This document shows, piece after piece, positions 17,130 to 26,625 of a stretch of 64,000 bases of DNA. The notes under the pieces were generated by a model. The model searched no databases, had not been told where the DNA came from, and was given only the letters and a program-made list of their open reading frames with translations. How positions within the stretch are numbered: the first letter of the stretch is position 1; every line of letters begins with the position of its first letter. The position numbers and the translations under genes were made by a program. Source of the stretch: Winogradskyella jejuensis (GTDB taxonomy: Bacteria; Bacteroidota; Bacteroidia; Flavobacteriales; Flavobacteriaceae); contig NZ_FQWS01000002.1 in NCBI RefSeq assembly GCF_900129745.1, positions 372,001 to 436,000 of the forward strand, written 5' to 3'.

Positions 17130-17657
17130 TTATAAAACAATATCCCTTAGTTTTTGAATACAGCTTCTATTTCTTGTTTTAACAGTACCAATGGGTATTT
17201 CTAAACTTTCGGCAACTTCTTTTTGAGTGTAACCCTTAAAGTATAAAAATTCAATAATCAATTTGCATTTCTCTCCAAGTTGGGAAACAAATTTTTTAAT
17301 CCCAATAGCGTCCGTTTGATTTTCTAAATTGGTATTTCCTGCAATGATATCTACGAAAAAATCGACATCTAAGTTTTGTTTAGATGTTTTAAATGCTTTT
17401 GACCTAATTTTATCTATGGCCGCATTTCTAGCAATATTAAGTACCCAAGTAAAGAAGCGGCCTTTTTTTTGCGAATAAGATTCAGCATTACTCCATGCTT
17501 TTAAAAAAACATCTTGAACCACTTCGTCACTAATTGCTGAATCTCTTACAATATTATAGACAACACCATGTATACTATCACTATACATGTTGTACAGAGT
17601 TTCAAAGGCTTTAGCGTCCTTTTTTTGAAATTGTAATATGAGTTGCTCGAGATTCAT
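17130..17657 (-). CDS. ECF RNA polymerase sigma factor
   Basis: 175 residues, the usual length for an ECF factor. Region 2 is seen in DEVVQDVFLKAWSNAESYSQKKGRFFTWVLNIARNAAIDKIR, and region 4 in LIIEFLYFKGYTQKEVAESLEIPIGTVKTRNRSCIQKLRD. It is directly followed by its anti-sigma gene. The pair converges on the DUF4331/TonB operon, which is a natural candidate target, although I find no shared promoter motif. Confidence 0.94.
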   Translation of the reverse strand: MNLEQLILQFQKKDAKAFETLYNMYSDSIHGVVYNIVRDSAISDEVVQDVFLKAWSNAESYSQKKGRFFTWVLNIARNAAIDKIRSKAFKTSKQNLDVDFFVDIIAGNTNLENQTDAIGIKKFVSQLGEKCKLIIEFLYFKGYTQKEVAESLEIPIGTVKTRNRSCIQKLRDIVL

Positions 17658-17699
17658 ACAGCTTTTTTAAGCTTAGCGAAAATAAAGAAATATTAGCTA

Positions 17700-17724
17700 T
17701 AAAAAAAGCCGCACTTAGCGGCTT
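17700..17724 (-). terminator. Rho-independent terminator for the T9SS surface protein
   Basis: On the minus strand AAAGCCGC-taagt-GCGGCTTT is followed by a T run (plus strand A run 17700-17707). It lies just after the stop of the 1486-residue gene and separates it from the sigma factor gene. Confidence 0.85.
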
Positions 17725-17765
17725 TAAATCAATAATTAGTATCCAGAATTACCAACGTATTAATG

Positions 17766-20700
17766 TTACTGTTTAATAACTTTTTTAGTGATTATTCTAT
17801 TATTAACGCTAATATTTAATAGATAAACTCCTGAAGCCAAAGACGCCATGTTAATTATATTTTTATTAGTTTTTAAAACTTCTCTACCATGAAAATCGTA
17901 GAGTGTAATAGTATCGAGCTGTAAGGATGATGAAATGTGTAAAGCATTAGATGTAGGATTTGGAAATACTGAGACTTCATTCTCTAAAGTAAATTCATTA
18001 GAACCTAAAGTATTATTAGCTCTAAATTTTATCCAGTTTAAATTAAAAGCACTAGCTATAACATCGATTCTAATAATATGTTGGCCTGCTTCTAGTTCAA
18101 ATTCATTAGAAGTAAATGTATCATACGTATCAAAGCTATTAGTAGATGAATTGAACACAAATCCAGTAACTAGCGGCATAAATTCCGTATCACTAATTTT
18201 GTCACTTATGTTAATATTGGCGCAACATCCACCAAAAGGATTAGAAGCACGAATATCTATGACAAAATTTGTGGTTTCGCTTACATCAACAGCAAATTCT
18301 ATAAAACCGTTGTCTGGGACATTTGTTAATACCAATCCACCACCTGGCTCATCAACTGGAGCTGCTTCTTCAGTGAAACCTCCGATATTTGAAGTGCCAA
18401 CATTATCCTCTGCTTCTATAACCTCACTTTCTAGGTTGGGGATAGCAACATAGACTATAGGCTCTTCTATGACTTCTACGAACTTTATCCAATTTAGTTT
18501 GAATGCACTATTTGTTACATCAATTCTTATAATATGTTCTCCTGGTTGTAATTCAAACTCACTAGATGTAAAGGTGTCATATACATCAAAATCATTTGTT
18601 GATGGGTCAAAAGTCATTCCTGCTACCAGTGGTACAAATTCGGTATCACTGATTTTATCACTAATATTTATATTGGCACAACAAGCACCAAATGGATTGG
18701 AAGCACGTATTTCTAGTACAAAATTGGTTACATCGCTGACTTCAACCGCAAATTCTATAAAACCATTATCAGGAATATTTGCTAATACTAATCCGCCATC
18801 TGGCTCATCTTGAGGGGCTACTTCTTCATCAAATCCACCAATATCTGAAATAGCAACATAATCTTCTGCTTGGATTAAATCATCACCTAAATTAGGAATT
18901 GAGACGAATATAATACTCGGCGTAAAGGTAGTTGGTGTTAATATGAATGATTGATTATCTGTATTAGCTGCTGTATTTGTAACATTTACATTATCTGTAT
19001 TTGCTTCAGAAACACCTAATTTCTCTGTACAATTTACCACATTGAACATAAGAGCACCATTAAATTCTGTTGCCTTCCATCTAAAATTGTCTAATGTTGC
19101 ATTGGCAGATTCCGTAACAGCAATTTGTTCTGTAATGCACGCTCCAATAGGTACGCCTAGATAATTTGCATTATAATTTGGAGAGTTAATAGCGTATATA
19201 TTATCTCCAAGATGAGTAAATTGCCACTTTGCAGTATTATCGTTTTCTGTTGGTACTTCTGTTTGAGTTGTAACGAAAGCACCACTTTGATTGACCGTTA
19301 AAAAGTTATCAGTTAATGATTTAATTGTGTAAAAACCATCTTGGATTAGCTGTGGCCCATCCTCGTCTTCGACTTTAACAAATCTTAATGATTCTAATAC
19401 AGAAGTATAGTTAGACACATTTGCTCCACCACCAACAAATCTTAAACTAGTATCACCCTGTTCTAAAAAAATTGGGTTAGAGATGTAGGTTTGCGTTTCT
19501 GTAGAACTAGTAAATATTACACTTTCAAAAGTGTTATTACCGTTTTTAAAGATTTTAAATTCTCCAGAGTTTAATGATGTAGCAGCATTAAACTCTATTT
19601 GATATAAAGCAGATTCTACAGCACTAACCTGATATTCGACATAATCTCCTTGGTCAAATAAATTGGTTAATACTTTAATATTGTCTGGTGCTTGTTCTTC
19701 AACATTTATACCTGAAATTTGAGTGTATCTCGAAGGATTTACAGTTTCGTTTTCTGGTGTTGGAATAATTATGTGTTTAGGTTCATAATCTACTTTAACA
19801 AATTCAACCCAATTAAAGTTACAATTACCAGCTGTTACATCGAGACTTATTATATGATTGCCTTCAGGTAAGAAAAAAGGTGTACTTTCTGAGCTTTGGT
19901 ATATTGTAAAATTGCCAGCATCATCTCCTTGATTTACTAAAAAATCTACTGTTGTAATTTCTTCGTTAAGCTCATTAAATACTCTGACTTTATTTGCTGT
20001 AGGTCCTGGGCCACTAAAATTCACTGAGGCTCTAAAATTCATGTAAAAGTCTTCACCAAGCGGATTAGTTACTGTAACATTATATTTTATAACATCACCA
20101 GGTTGCAAATTACCAAGTGCAGGATTTCCTGTATCACTCAAAGTTGCATTTGTTTCAATTGAGAATGCACCGTTTGAATCCGAAAAAATAGCTTCAGAAT
20201 AGTCTTCAGCTTCAATCCTATTAGGTATTTCTGTGAAATTATTAATTGTTATCGGAAATTCTACTTCGAGGCTTCCATCTAGTGTTGTTGCCTTAATGAT
20301 GACGTCTCCTGTTTCGTTAAAAGTTATAACTTCTCCATTTTGGTTAACTGTTGCAATTTCTTCCAAATTAGAGGTCCAAATGTAATTGGTGTCGTTTGGT
20401 AGTGCCGTAACAGATAATTCTTGTAGGCCTTTCAAAGGCATTATTGTTTGATATGGATTGGCTGTTAGACTTGTAGTTTCTTGAGGAAAGTTGCCAAAAT
20501 TACCATTAGCATCAAGTTGAGCTACGCCAATTGTTAACCAGCCATCTAAGTCAGCATCTTGGGAGGCATTGTCAAATCTTAAAGGTTTTCCGGTTTCATA
20601 ATTTCTAGTTTCTATTCCGCTTACTCCACTGGCAAATGTCAGGTCTGTGTTAAGTGGGTTAATTACGCGCATCAAGACTTTGTAATTGCCTTCAGGCAGA

Positions 20701-22226
20701 ACTACATCTGAAATAAATTGACGATTATTAATAATATTTTGTCCAGGTAGAATTTTATCAAGATTCCAAGTACTTGTACTACCTAATGTAACTAATGTAT
20801 TATTTGCATCTAAACATGCAAATTCTACATCCCAGTTGGCATACATAGGGGCAACTCCGGTATTTTTGATATTCATCTCAATAGCAGTATTACCATCGCT
20901 GGCTGATAGGTTATATTCATTTACATGAAATGTATATCCCATTTTTTTTACAGCAATTAAGGCATTATCCCAAAATACGGTATTATTGATATTTTGAAAC
21001 TTATATTTGGCAAGGTCAAAAGCACTGTTACTTTCTGCTGCTCTGTGATTCCGACCTCTAAGTCCAACTTCTCCAGCTTTAAACATATAATTTTGGTAAA
21101 CAAAAGATATATGCGTCCGTTCAATTATTTCTTGAACATTTTGTGGTCTTTCGTTAGTTAATGTCGGATCTCCTGTGTTAGTTAAGTTTACAAAAGGTCT
21201 TGACTCGCTTGCGCTAACTGGTATATTACCCCACACGTGCGGTTGTACAAAAGGATCCATTTCTCCACCAATAATTTGTCGTTTCCAATTATTATCTACA
21301 TTATTTTCTTCCAAACCGGATAAAAAAGAAAAGGATCCATCATCAGCTACTGATGCACCAAAATATAGTCCGTCGCTAAAACCAAACTCATTAGAAGACG
21401 GTATAGTGCCATCGCGAGCTAAAATATATTTGTCAGGAAAATATTCGAGATATGCATCCGATATTCTTTTTTGATTTTCGAATGTCATTTCCCAATCTGT
21501 AATTTGATAGTTTCCTCCATCTGGATTTGGTATTTGGTCAATCCAAAATTTTCCTGATCCTAATTGTAATTCTCCAAAAATCCCATAAAATCCCCAACCA
21601 ATGGCAAAAAGACGCTTGTCATTATTGTATCTTTCACCTAGTTGTTGAATCAGGGCTACTATAGTGTCCATAAGAAGTTGGTCGTTATAGTTAACAACTA
21701 ATGAAGGATTCCCTTGTTCGTCTCCTGGAACTGCTTTAAAAACTCTATTTACTAAGTCGTTTTCGGTTAAAAAATCATCATCTCCGCCCAAATAATAAAG
21801 TCTATCAACAGCATCTAAGAAATCTGGTAAGTCGTTCTTTTTACCAGGATAAGTCATTGTACCATCTCCCAGCGTTGTCTGGTCTGCTGGGTTAATAAAG
21901 AGACCATCATCTATATTAATTTGAAGTATTGTAAAACGGCCTTTCTCTGCTTCAGCATTTAGTAAGCTGTCAATTTTTGTAAAGTTGAACTCATTACCAT
22001 TGTATAAAGCACCAAACTGAAATACTTGTCCTTTAATACTTGAAGGGAATCCATTATCATCGCCAAAGTTTGAGGCAATTCCTTTTAATGGATTAAACTC
22101 TAGATTGGGTTGTCCTAAAGAAAGTTCTAACTGCGTCCAATTAGGAGTTTGTGCTTGAGATAATAATCCTGATACAATTAGAAATAGACTTAAAAAGTTT
22201 TTGCGAAGTGTTTTTATATTTCTCAT
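17766..22226 (-). CDS. Large multidomain T9SS-secreted surface protein with CBM-like modules
   Basis: 1486 residues. Signal peptide to about 26 (SGLLSQAQ). Residues about 30-570 resemble the DUF4874/DUF4832 type (NPLKGIAS, FTILQINIDDGLFINP, IGWGFYGIFGELQLG), a putative carbohydrate-active region. An Ig/BIG2-like domain follows (about 590-665), then two CBM6-like modules (about 669-815 and 822-950), a beta-trefoil-like module (about 957-1105), two tandem closely related CBM-like modules (about 1110-1250 and 1253-1408) and a T9SS tail (VSVFPNPTSNALHIS to KKVIKQ). It probably binds and acts on a polysaccharide outside the cell. The TPR-HTH gene just upstream may regulate it. Confidence 0.85.
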   Translation of the reverse strand: MRNIKTLRKNFLSLFLIVSGLLSQAQTPNWTQLELSLGQPNLEFNPLKGIASNFGDDNGFPSSIKGQVFQFGALYNGNEFNFTKIDSLLNAEAEKGRFTILQINIDDGLFINPADQTTLGDGTMTYPGKKNDLPDFLDAVDRLYYLGGDDDFLTENDLVNRVFKAVPGDEQGNPSLVVNYNDQLLMDTIVALIQQLGERYNNDKRLFAIGWGFYGIFGELQLGSGKFWIDQIPNPDGGNYQITDWEMTFENQKRISDAYLEYFPDKYILARDGTIPSSNEFGFSDGLYFGASVADDGSFSFLSGLEENNVDNNWKRQIIGGEMDPFVQPHVWGNIPVSASESRPFVNLTNTGDPTLTNERPQNVQEIIERTHISFVYQNYMFKAGEVGLRGRNHRAAESNSAFDLAKYKFQNINNTVFWDNALIAVKKMGYTFHVNEYNLSASDGNTAIEMNIKNTGVAPMYANWDVEFACLDANNTLVTLGSTSTWNLDKILPGQNIINNRQFISDVVLPEGNYKVLMRVINPLNTDLTFASGVSGIETRNYETGKPLRFDNASQDADLDGWLTIGVAQLDANGNFGNFPQETTSLTANPYQTIMPLKGLQELSVTALPNDTNYIWTSNLEEIATVNQNGEVITFNETGDVIIKATTLDGSLEVEFPITINNFTEIPNRIEAEDYSEAIFSDSNGAFSIETNATLSDTGNPALGNLQPGDVIKYNVTVTNPLGEDFYMNFRASVNFSGPGPTANKVRVFNELNEEITTVDFLVNQGDDAGNFTIYQSSESTPFFLPEGNHIISLDVTAGNCNFNWVEFVKVDYEPKHIIIPTPENETVNPSRYTQISGINVEEQAPDNIKVLTNLFDQGDYVEYQVSAVESALYQIEFNAATSLNSGEFKIFKNGNNTFESVIFTSSTETQTYISNPIFLEQGDTSLRFVGGGANVSNYTSVLESLRFVKVEDEDGPQLIQDGFYTIKSLTDNFLTVNQSGAFVTTQTEVPTENDNTAKWQFTHLGDNIYAINSPNYNANYLGVPIGACITEQIAVTESANATLDNFRWKATEFNGALMFNVVNCTEKLGVSEANTDNVNVTNTAANTDNQSFILTPTTFTPSIIFVSIPNLGDDLIQAEDYVAISDIGGFDEEVAPQDEPDGGLVLANIPDNGFIEFAVEVSDVTNFVLEIRASNPFGACCANINISDKISDTEFVPLVAGMTFDPSTNDFDVYDTFTSSEFELQPGEHIIRIDVTNSAFKLNWIKFVEVIEEPIVYVAIPNLESEVIEAEDNVGTSNIGGFTEEAAPVDEPGGGLVLTNVPDNGFIEFAVDVSETTNFVIDIRASNPFGGCCANINISDKISDTEFMPLVTGFVFNSSTNSFDTYDTFTSNEFELEAGQHIIRIDVIASAFNLNWIKFRANNTLGSNEFTLENEVSVFPNPTSNALHISSSLQLDTITLYDFHGREVLKTNKNIINMASLASGVYLLNISVNNRIITKKVIKQ
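18000..18900 (-). repeat. Tandem duplicated CBM-like module inside the T9SS protein
   Basis: The two modules share GGLVLANIPDNGFIEFAVEV / GGLVLTNVPDNGFIEFAVDV, IRASNPFG-CCANINISDK, ISDTEF and HIIRIDV-LNWIKF with few changes, spaced by about 430 bases. A pair of adjacent cysteines (CC) is kept in both copies. The similarity is far higher than to the other CBM modules of the protein, so this is a late internal duplication. Confidence 0.85.
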
Positions 22227-22269
22227 AATAAGTTTTTTTCGAAAGTATTATAAGAGAATAAAAAATGCT

Positions 22270-22285
22270 TCACGCCTAGGGGTGA
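22270..22285. promoter_or_regulatory. Near-perfect palindrome upstream of the T9SS gene
   Basis: TCACGCCTAGGGGTGA pairs in seven of eight positions and lies 44 bases before the ATG of the surface protein, in the only spacer between it and the TPR-HTH regulator gene. This fits an operator for the adjacent regulator. The half TAGGCGTG also occurs 54 bases upstream of the OMP gene at 48907. Confidence 0.4.
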
Positions 22286-22338
22286 TTTTATTTTTTTACA
22301 AATAAGAAGTAAATATTTGGGAAAGTTATGTTTTATTT

Positions 22339-23937
22339 TTATGCTGCCTTAGACCGTTTTACAGCATCATTTAAAAGTGCAATTTTTTTGTATTTGGTTT
22401 CTCTAATCTCAAAATAATCATACATACGTCTCAGAGAAGAACCTATACCGTCTACGCTTAAGTATACTTCTTTTGCAATTTCTTTATTTTGAATTACAGG
22501 GTCTTTAATAAGAACATTAAGAACTCTCCAATCCGTATCATTAAGTTTTCTTTCTATAGATTTTTCAATCCTTTCTCTATCGAGAAATTTCTGTTCTTCA
22601 GAAGAAGTAATTTTAAAATCTCTTGAAGACTTTAATTGTTCAAGCTCAAGCAATAATTCTTTTAATTTAGATTTGTTTTTTAAATTTTGAACCCTAAAAT
22701 AGTGTGTTACCCCGCCAATTATTAATCCAGAAAAAAAGAGTATTAAAAATATATTTCGTAATTGTTTTACTCTAAGTTCAGATTGTATTTTATCATTTTT
22801 AAGTTGGGTTTCATAAAGTTGGATTTCAAAATCATTTTTAATAACCTCTCTAATCAAGGATAGTTTATTTTTTCTTTCATTTATACTTTCGTTGATGGTA
22901 ACATATTTCTCGTAAACTTCAAGAGCTTTATTGGTGCTGCCTCCAGATTTGTAACAATCGTATAATAATTTGTAAAGATTTTTCTTGAAGGAATTACTCG
23001 AGTTTTCTGATAATTTATTTAATAATTTTTCAGCTTCTTTTTCGGCCAACTTGGGGTTTTCTTCAAATTCTATTTTTGCCAATAATAAGGTCTCTTCTTT
23101 TACATCTGCTTCATTATTTAATTTTTTTTTTGTGTCAATTGAATTATAAGCGTAAGATTTTGCTAACTCTAAATTATTGATCTCGTCATATAAAGATGCT
23201 AAGGAGTAATTTCCAGCGGCAATAAAATAGGTGTCTTTATTGTCTTTAGAAATTTGAAGAGCTTGATTAAAATTAGATAGCGCTTCAGGATATTTTTTTT
23301 TCTTTTGATTTATGTTTCCTAAATTCAGATATAAAACAGCTATTCTTCGGTTTGATTCTTCAAAAGATTTAAAAATACCTAACGATTCGCCATAATACTT
23401 TAATGCCAAATCATAATTTTCTATTATGTAGTATATGCCGGCAATGTTATTTAGCATTCTTGCCTGTCCAAGCTTATTTTCGCCTGCCTTATATGTTTCT
23501 AGGGCCTTAGTATATTGCTTTAAAGCTTCAGAATACCGTTCAAGTTTAGATAATGCTATTCCTTTATCCCCAATGACAAGGGCTTTTAAGTTATTGTTTT
23601 CAATTTTATTAACTAAATTCTCAGCTTCATTGAAATATTTTAAGGCTCCTTTGTAATCATTTAAAAGGCAAATGATATTAGCTTTTTTATTCAGGGCCAC
23701 TACCATTTGATTCCTGTTATTATTTGTTTTAGCTAAGTTATAGTGATAGTTTGCTAAGTTAAGAGTTGAGTCGAGTTGAAAGTTGCTGTACTCTTTGTAA
23801 TAAGCACCAATAGCCTTAAACCTTTTAGAATTATCTTCGTTGGTGTTAGTCCATACAATGCGCAAAGAATCCATCTCTTTTTGAGCATAGCTATTGCAAC
23901 ATACTAAGAGAAAAAATGCAATAAAAAACTTACTCAT
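22339..23937 (-). CDS. TPR transcriptional regulator with membrane helix and C-terminal HTH
   Basis: 532 residues. Signal or anchor (MSKFFIAFFLLVCCNSYAQ), about eight tetratricopeptide repeats to about 330 (EAENLVNKIENNNLKALVIGDKGIALSKLERYSEALKQYTKAL and similar), a membrane helix IFLILFFSGLIIGGVTHYF (about 400), a coiled coil (LKELLLELEQLKSSRD) and a LuxR-like helix-turn-helix tail (DWRVLNVLIKDPVIQNKEIAKEVYLSVDGIGSSLRRMYDYF). The arrangement places TPRs in the periplasm and the HTH in the cytosol, a one-component sensor layout common in Flavobacteriia. The adjacent 1486-residue gene is the likely target. Confidence 0.86.
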   Translation of the reverse strand: MSKFFIAFFLLVCCNSYAQKEMDSLRIVWTNTNEDNSKRFKAIGAYYKEYSNFQLDSTLNLANYHYNLAKTNNNRNQMVVALNKKANIICLLNDYKGALKYFNEAENLVNKIENNNLKALVIGDKGIALSKLERYSEALKQYTKALETYKAGENKLGQARMLNNIAGIYYIIENYDLALKYYGESLGIFKSFEESNRRIAVLYLNLGNINQKKKKYPEALSNFNQALQISKDNKDTYFIAAGNYSLASLYDEINNLELAKSYAYNSIDTKKKLNNEADVKEETLLLAKIEFEENPKLAEKEAEKLLNKLSENSSNSFKKNLYKLLYDCYKSGGSTNKALEVYEKYVTINESINERKNKLSLIREVIKNDFEIQLYETQLKNDKIQSELRVKQLRNIFLILFFSGLIIGGVTHYFRVQNLKNKSKLKELLLELEQLKSSRDFKITSSEEQKFLDRERIEKSIERKLNDTDWRVLNVLIKDPVIQNKEIAKEVYLSVDGIGSSLRRMYDYFEIRETKYKKIALLNDAVKRSKAA

Positions 23938-24012
23938 GTGGTATCTATCAGTGTAAAATTTCGCTTCTGTTACTATAGAAAATAAAATTACTCTATCATA
24001 AAAAGATAGCCT

Positions 24013-24594
24013 TTATTCAATAATTCCAGCACAACTCACTCTAGCGCCAGCCGCACCAGATGGCTGTGATGTAAAATCGTCTTGACCTTGGTGTACAATT
24101 ATGGCTTTGCCTAAAATATCTTTGTTGTCGTCTCCGCATCCTATGCACCATTCATCAGTAGACATTTTTATAGCTCCTTTACCATCAGCACCAACTTCAA
24201 AATTACCAATATCTCCTTTGTGATAACCAGCTTCGTCACCCCATTTTCCATGTGGTTGTGCTGTAGGATTCCAATGGCCACCTGTAGATTTTCCATCGGC
24301 AGATGAGCAATCCGCAGTTTGGTGAATGTGAATAGCATGAGTGCCTTCAGTTAAGCCTGTCATTTCAGCTTTAAAGGCTACAGAACCATTTATTTCTTCA
24401 AAATACACGGTGCCTTCAACATTACTATCACTTTTTGGAGAAAGGCTAATCGTCATTTTTTTTGTGGTACTTTCTGGAGTTTTTATTTCTTCAACTTCAA
24501 CCTCTTCAATAACCTCTTCGGTTTTCTTGTCATTTTTACAAGCAACAATAGTCATTAAAGCAAATAGAAATACGGTTTGTTTAAGATGTTTCAT
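24013..24594 (-). CDS. sodC: Cu/Zn superoxide dismutase, lipoprotein form
   Basis: 193 residues from the ATG at 24594 (a second ATG at 24597 precedes it). Lipoprotein signal (FALMTIVACKND), a short acidic linker, then the Cu/Zn SOD fold. Metal ligands are visible: HAIHIHQ, GGHWNP, QPHGKWGD, YHKGDIGN and IVHQGQDD. A disulfide pair is formed by DCSSADG and the C-terminal VSCAG. An extra WCIGCGDD pair of cysteines lies in a loop, which is not a family constant. It removes superoxide in the periplasm. It stands alone. Confidence 0.95.
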   Translation of the reverse strand: MKHLKQTVFLFALMTIVACKNDKKTEEVIEEVEVEEIKTPESTTKKMTISLSPKSDSNVEGTVYFEEINGSVAFKAEMTGLTEGTHAIHIHQTADCSSADGKSTGGHWNPTAQPHGKWGDEAGYHKGDIGNFEVGADGKGAIKMSTDEWCIGCGDDNKDILGKAIIVHQGQDDFTSQPSGAAGARVSCAGIIE

Positions 24595-24650
24595 CATTAA
24601 TGTTTTTGGTTTGTAGTAAAGTTAAGCAGATTGACTGGGCTATGCAAATA

Positions 24651-25139
24651 CTAGTTTCCTTTTAACCAAAGCCTTGGGTCAAAAATTCCGCGTCTTAGGT
24701 TGTTTATAAATAGTAATGTTTTGTCAATTCTAGTCTGAGAAGATTTATATCTTCCTATGGCATAAATTATACTTCGTTTTTTACCTGGTGTAAGGCTTTC
24801 AAAAATTTCATAAGCTTCGTAATCGCTAAGCATAACGGCTTCAAACTCTTCACAGGGTTCTACACCATATTTAGATTGGTCTTCAGAAAGTATGATTTTA
24901 AAATAATCATTGGGAAAAATTTCGAGCTCTTTTTGTTTTGCCTTGCTAAAATATATTCTGAATATACCTGTTTTTTCTCTTTTCAGCGCAGCATAAAAGG
25001 CTATGTTTTTTTCTTCGAATATGGCCTTCGCTTTTACCCGTTTATGACCAGCATTATAGAATAATAATGCTACTTCTTGAGGAATAATAACGGATTGCTT
25101 ATCGGCGAGTTGTGTTTCAAAAGTTTGGCTTGTAATCAT
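24651..25139 (-). CDS. OmdA/YdeI-like protein (DUF1905 plus C-terminal helical domain)
   Basis: 162 residues, soluble. The N-terminal half (SVIIPQEVALLFYNAGHKRVKAKAIFEEKNIAFYAAL) resembles the DUF1905 barrel, and the C-terminal half (FESLTPGKKRSIIYAIGRYKSSQTRIDKTLLFINNLRRG) is the bacteriocin-protection (OmdA-type) helical motif. Such proteins are widespread and of unsettled function. It is monocistronic by position, between sodC and the divergent hemN. Confidence 0.78.
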   Translation of the reverse strand: MITSQTFETQLADKQSVIIPQEVALLFYNAGHKRVKAKAIFEEKNIAFYAALKREKTGIFRIYFSKAKQKELEIFPNDYFKIILSEDQSKYGVEPCEEFEAVMLSDYEAYEIFESLTPGKKRSIIYAIGRYKSSQTRIDKTLLFINNLRRGIFDPRLWLKGN

Positions 25140-25166
25140 AATCTAAATTAATTGGTTAAGCCTATT

Positions 25167-25180
25167 ATGACAAATATCAT
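25167..25180. promoter_or_regulatory. FNR-like palindrome upstream of hemN
   Basis: ATGAC-AAAT-ATCAT matches four of five positions in each half of the FNR consensus TTGATnnnnATCAA up to the outermost base and one inner base. It lies 47 bases before the hemN ATG. The same layout occurs at 33796 and 36253. Confidence 0.6.
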
Positions 25181-25227
25181 GTTTTATCTGCATATGCCCC
25201 AGTAAATTTGAATGTTAAAACATAGGT

Positions 25228-26592
25228 ATGTGCAAATCACTAGTTAATAAATATAACGTGGCAGGTCCAAGGTATACAAGTTATCCAACAGTACCTTATT
25301 GGAATATTGACACGTTTTCTCAGAAAAAATGGGAGTCTTCATTAAAGCAATCTTTTGATGAGAGTAATGCAGATGAAGGTCTAAGCATCTATATCCATTT
25401 ACCATTCTGTGAGAGTCTATGTACTTTCTGTGGTTGCCATAAGCGCATAACCAAGCGTCATGATTTAGAGACACCATATATAAAAGCAGTATTAAAAGAA
25501 TGGCGACTATATCTAAAACTATTTAAGGCCAGACCAAAAATTAAAGAACTACATTTAGGAGGTGGTACACCAACGTTCTTTTCTTCTGAAAATCTCAAAT
25601 TTTTAATATCTGAATTATTAGCAACATCAGATTTAGCTAAAGATTACGAGTTCAGTTTTGAAGGACATCCAAACAATACTACAGAAGCTCATTTACTAAC
25701 GCTTTACGATTTAGGTTTTAGACGTGTAAGTTTTGGTGTACAAGATTATAACTTAAAAGTTCAAAAAGCTATCAATCGTGTTCAACCTTTTGAAAATGTC
25801 AAAAAAGCTACAGACTTAGCAAGAGCTATAGGGTATAATTCTGTAGGTCACGATATAATTTTCGGGTTTCCGTTTCAGACTAAAGAGGATGTTATAGGAA
25901 CCATTATGAAAACAGGTATGCTTAAACCAGATCGTATAGCATTTTACAGTTATGCGCATGTACCCTGGATTAAAGGAAATGGACAGCGCGGTTTTAAGGA
26001 CGAAGATTTGCCAAAAGCAGAGGACAAGCGACAACAATATGATACGGGTAAAATTATGTTACAAAATATCGGTTATACAGAGATTGGTATGGATCATTTT
26101 GCTCTGCCAAACGATTCGCTTTATAAGTCTATGCAGACTAATAAACTGCATAGAAATTTTATGGGCTACACGGCTTCAAAAACACAAGCAATGATAGGTC
26201 TAGGCGTTTCTTCTATAGGAGATAGTTGGTATGGATTTGCCCAAAACGTAAAGTCTATTGAAGAGTATTACCACCTTTTAGGAGAAAATATTCTTCCAGT
26301 ATATCGCGGGCATATACTTAATGACGAAGATTTAAAAATTAGAACACACATTCTCAATTTAATGTGTCATTTCGAAACCAATTGGGAAACAAAAGAAACG
26401 CAATTTGATGAACTTCCTGAAGTTCTCATAAAGCTTAAAGAACTAGAAAAAGATAGTTTAATCACTTTCACAGATAAAGGCTTAGTCGTAAACGAAAAAG
26501 GTAAGCCATTTATAAGAAACATATGTATGGCATTTGATTTGCTTTTACAGCGAAAACGTCCTGATAACCAGTTATTTTCAATGACCATATAG
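25228..26592 (+). CDS. hemN: Oxygen-independent coproporphyrinogen III oxidase
   Basis: 454 residues, the usual HemN length. The radical-SAM cluster motif is IHLPFCESLCTFCGCHKR (CxxxCxxC, about residues 55-63). GGGTPTFFS and the SFEGHPNN and GFRRVSFGVQDY segments match HemN. It decarboxylates coproporphyrinogen III to protoporphyrinogen IX without oxygen, feeding haem to the cbb3 oxidase encoded nearby. An FNR-like box precedes it. It is followed 33 bases later by the stress protein gene. Confidence 0.95.
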   Translation: MCKSLVNKYNVAGPRYTSYPTVPYWNIDTFSQKKWESSLKQSFDESNADEGLSIYIHLPFCESLCTFCGCHKRITKRHDLETPYIKAVLKEWRLYLKLFKARPKIKELHLGGGTPTFFSSENLKFLISELLATSDLAKDYEFSFEGHPNNTTEAHLLTLYDLGFRRVSFGVQDYNLKVQKAINRVQPFENVKKATDLARAIGYNSVGHDIIFGFPFQTKEDVIGTIMKTGMLKPDRIAFYSYAHVPWIKGNGQRGFKDEDLPKAEDKRQQYDTGKIMLQNIGYTEIGMDHFALPNDSLYKSMQTNKLHRNFMGYTASKTQAMIGLGVSSIGDSWYGFAQNVKSIEEYYHLLGENILPVYRGHILNDEDLKIRTHILNLMCHFETNWETKETQFDELPEVLIKLKELEKDSLITFTDKGLVVNEKGKPFIRNICMAFDLLLQRKRPDNQLFSMTI

Positions 26593-26625
26593 CACAGTAT
26601 TTATTAACCTTTAAAACAATTGATT

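Noticed and set aside
18469..18813. Plus-strand ORF opposite the duplicated CBM module, with a partner at 17935-18453
   Set aside because: It is the antisense shadow of the repeated module; its two near-copies only mirror the duplicated coding strand.
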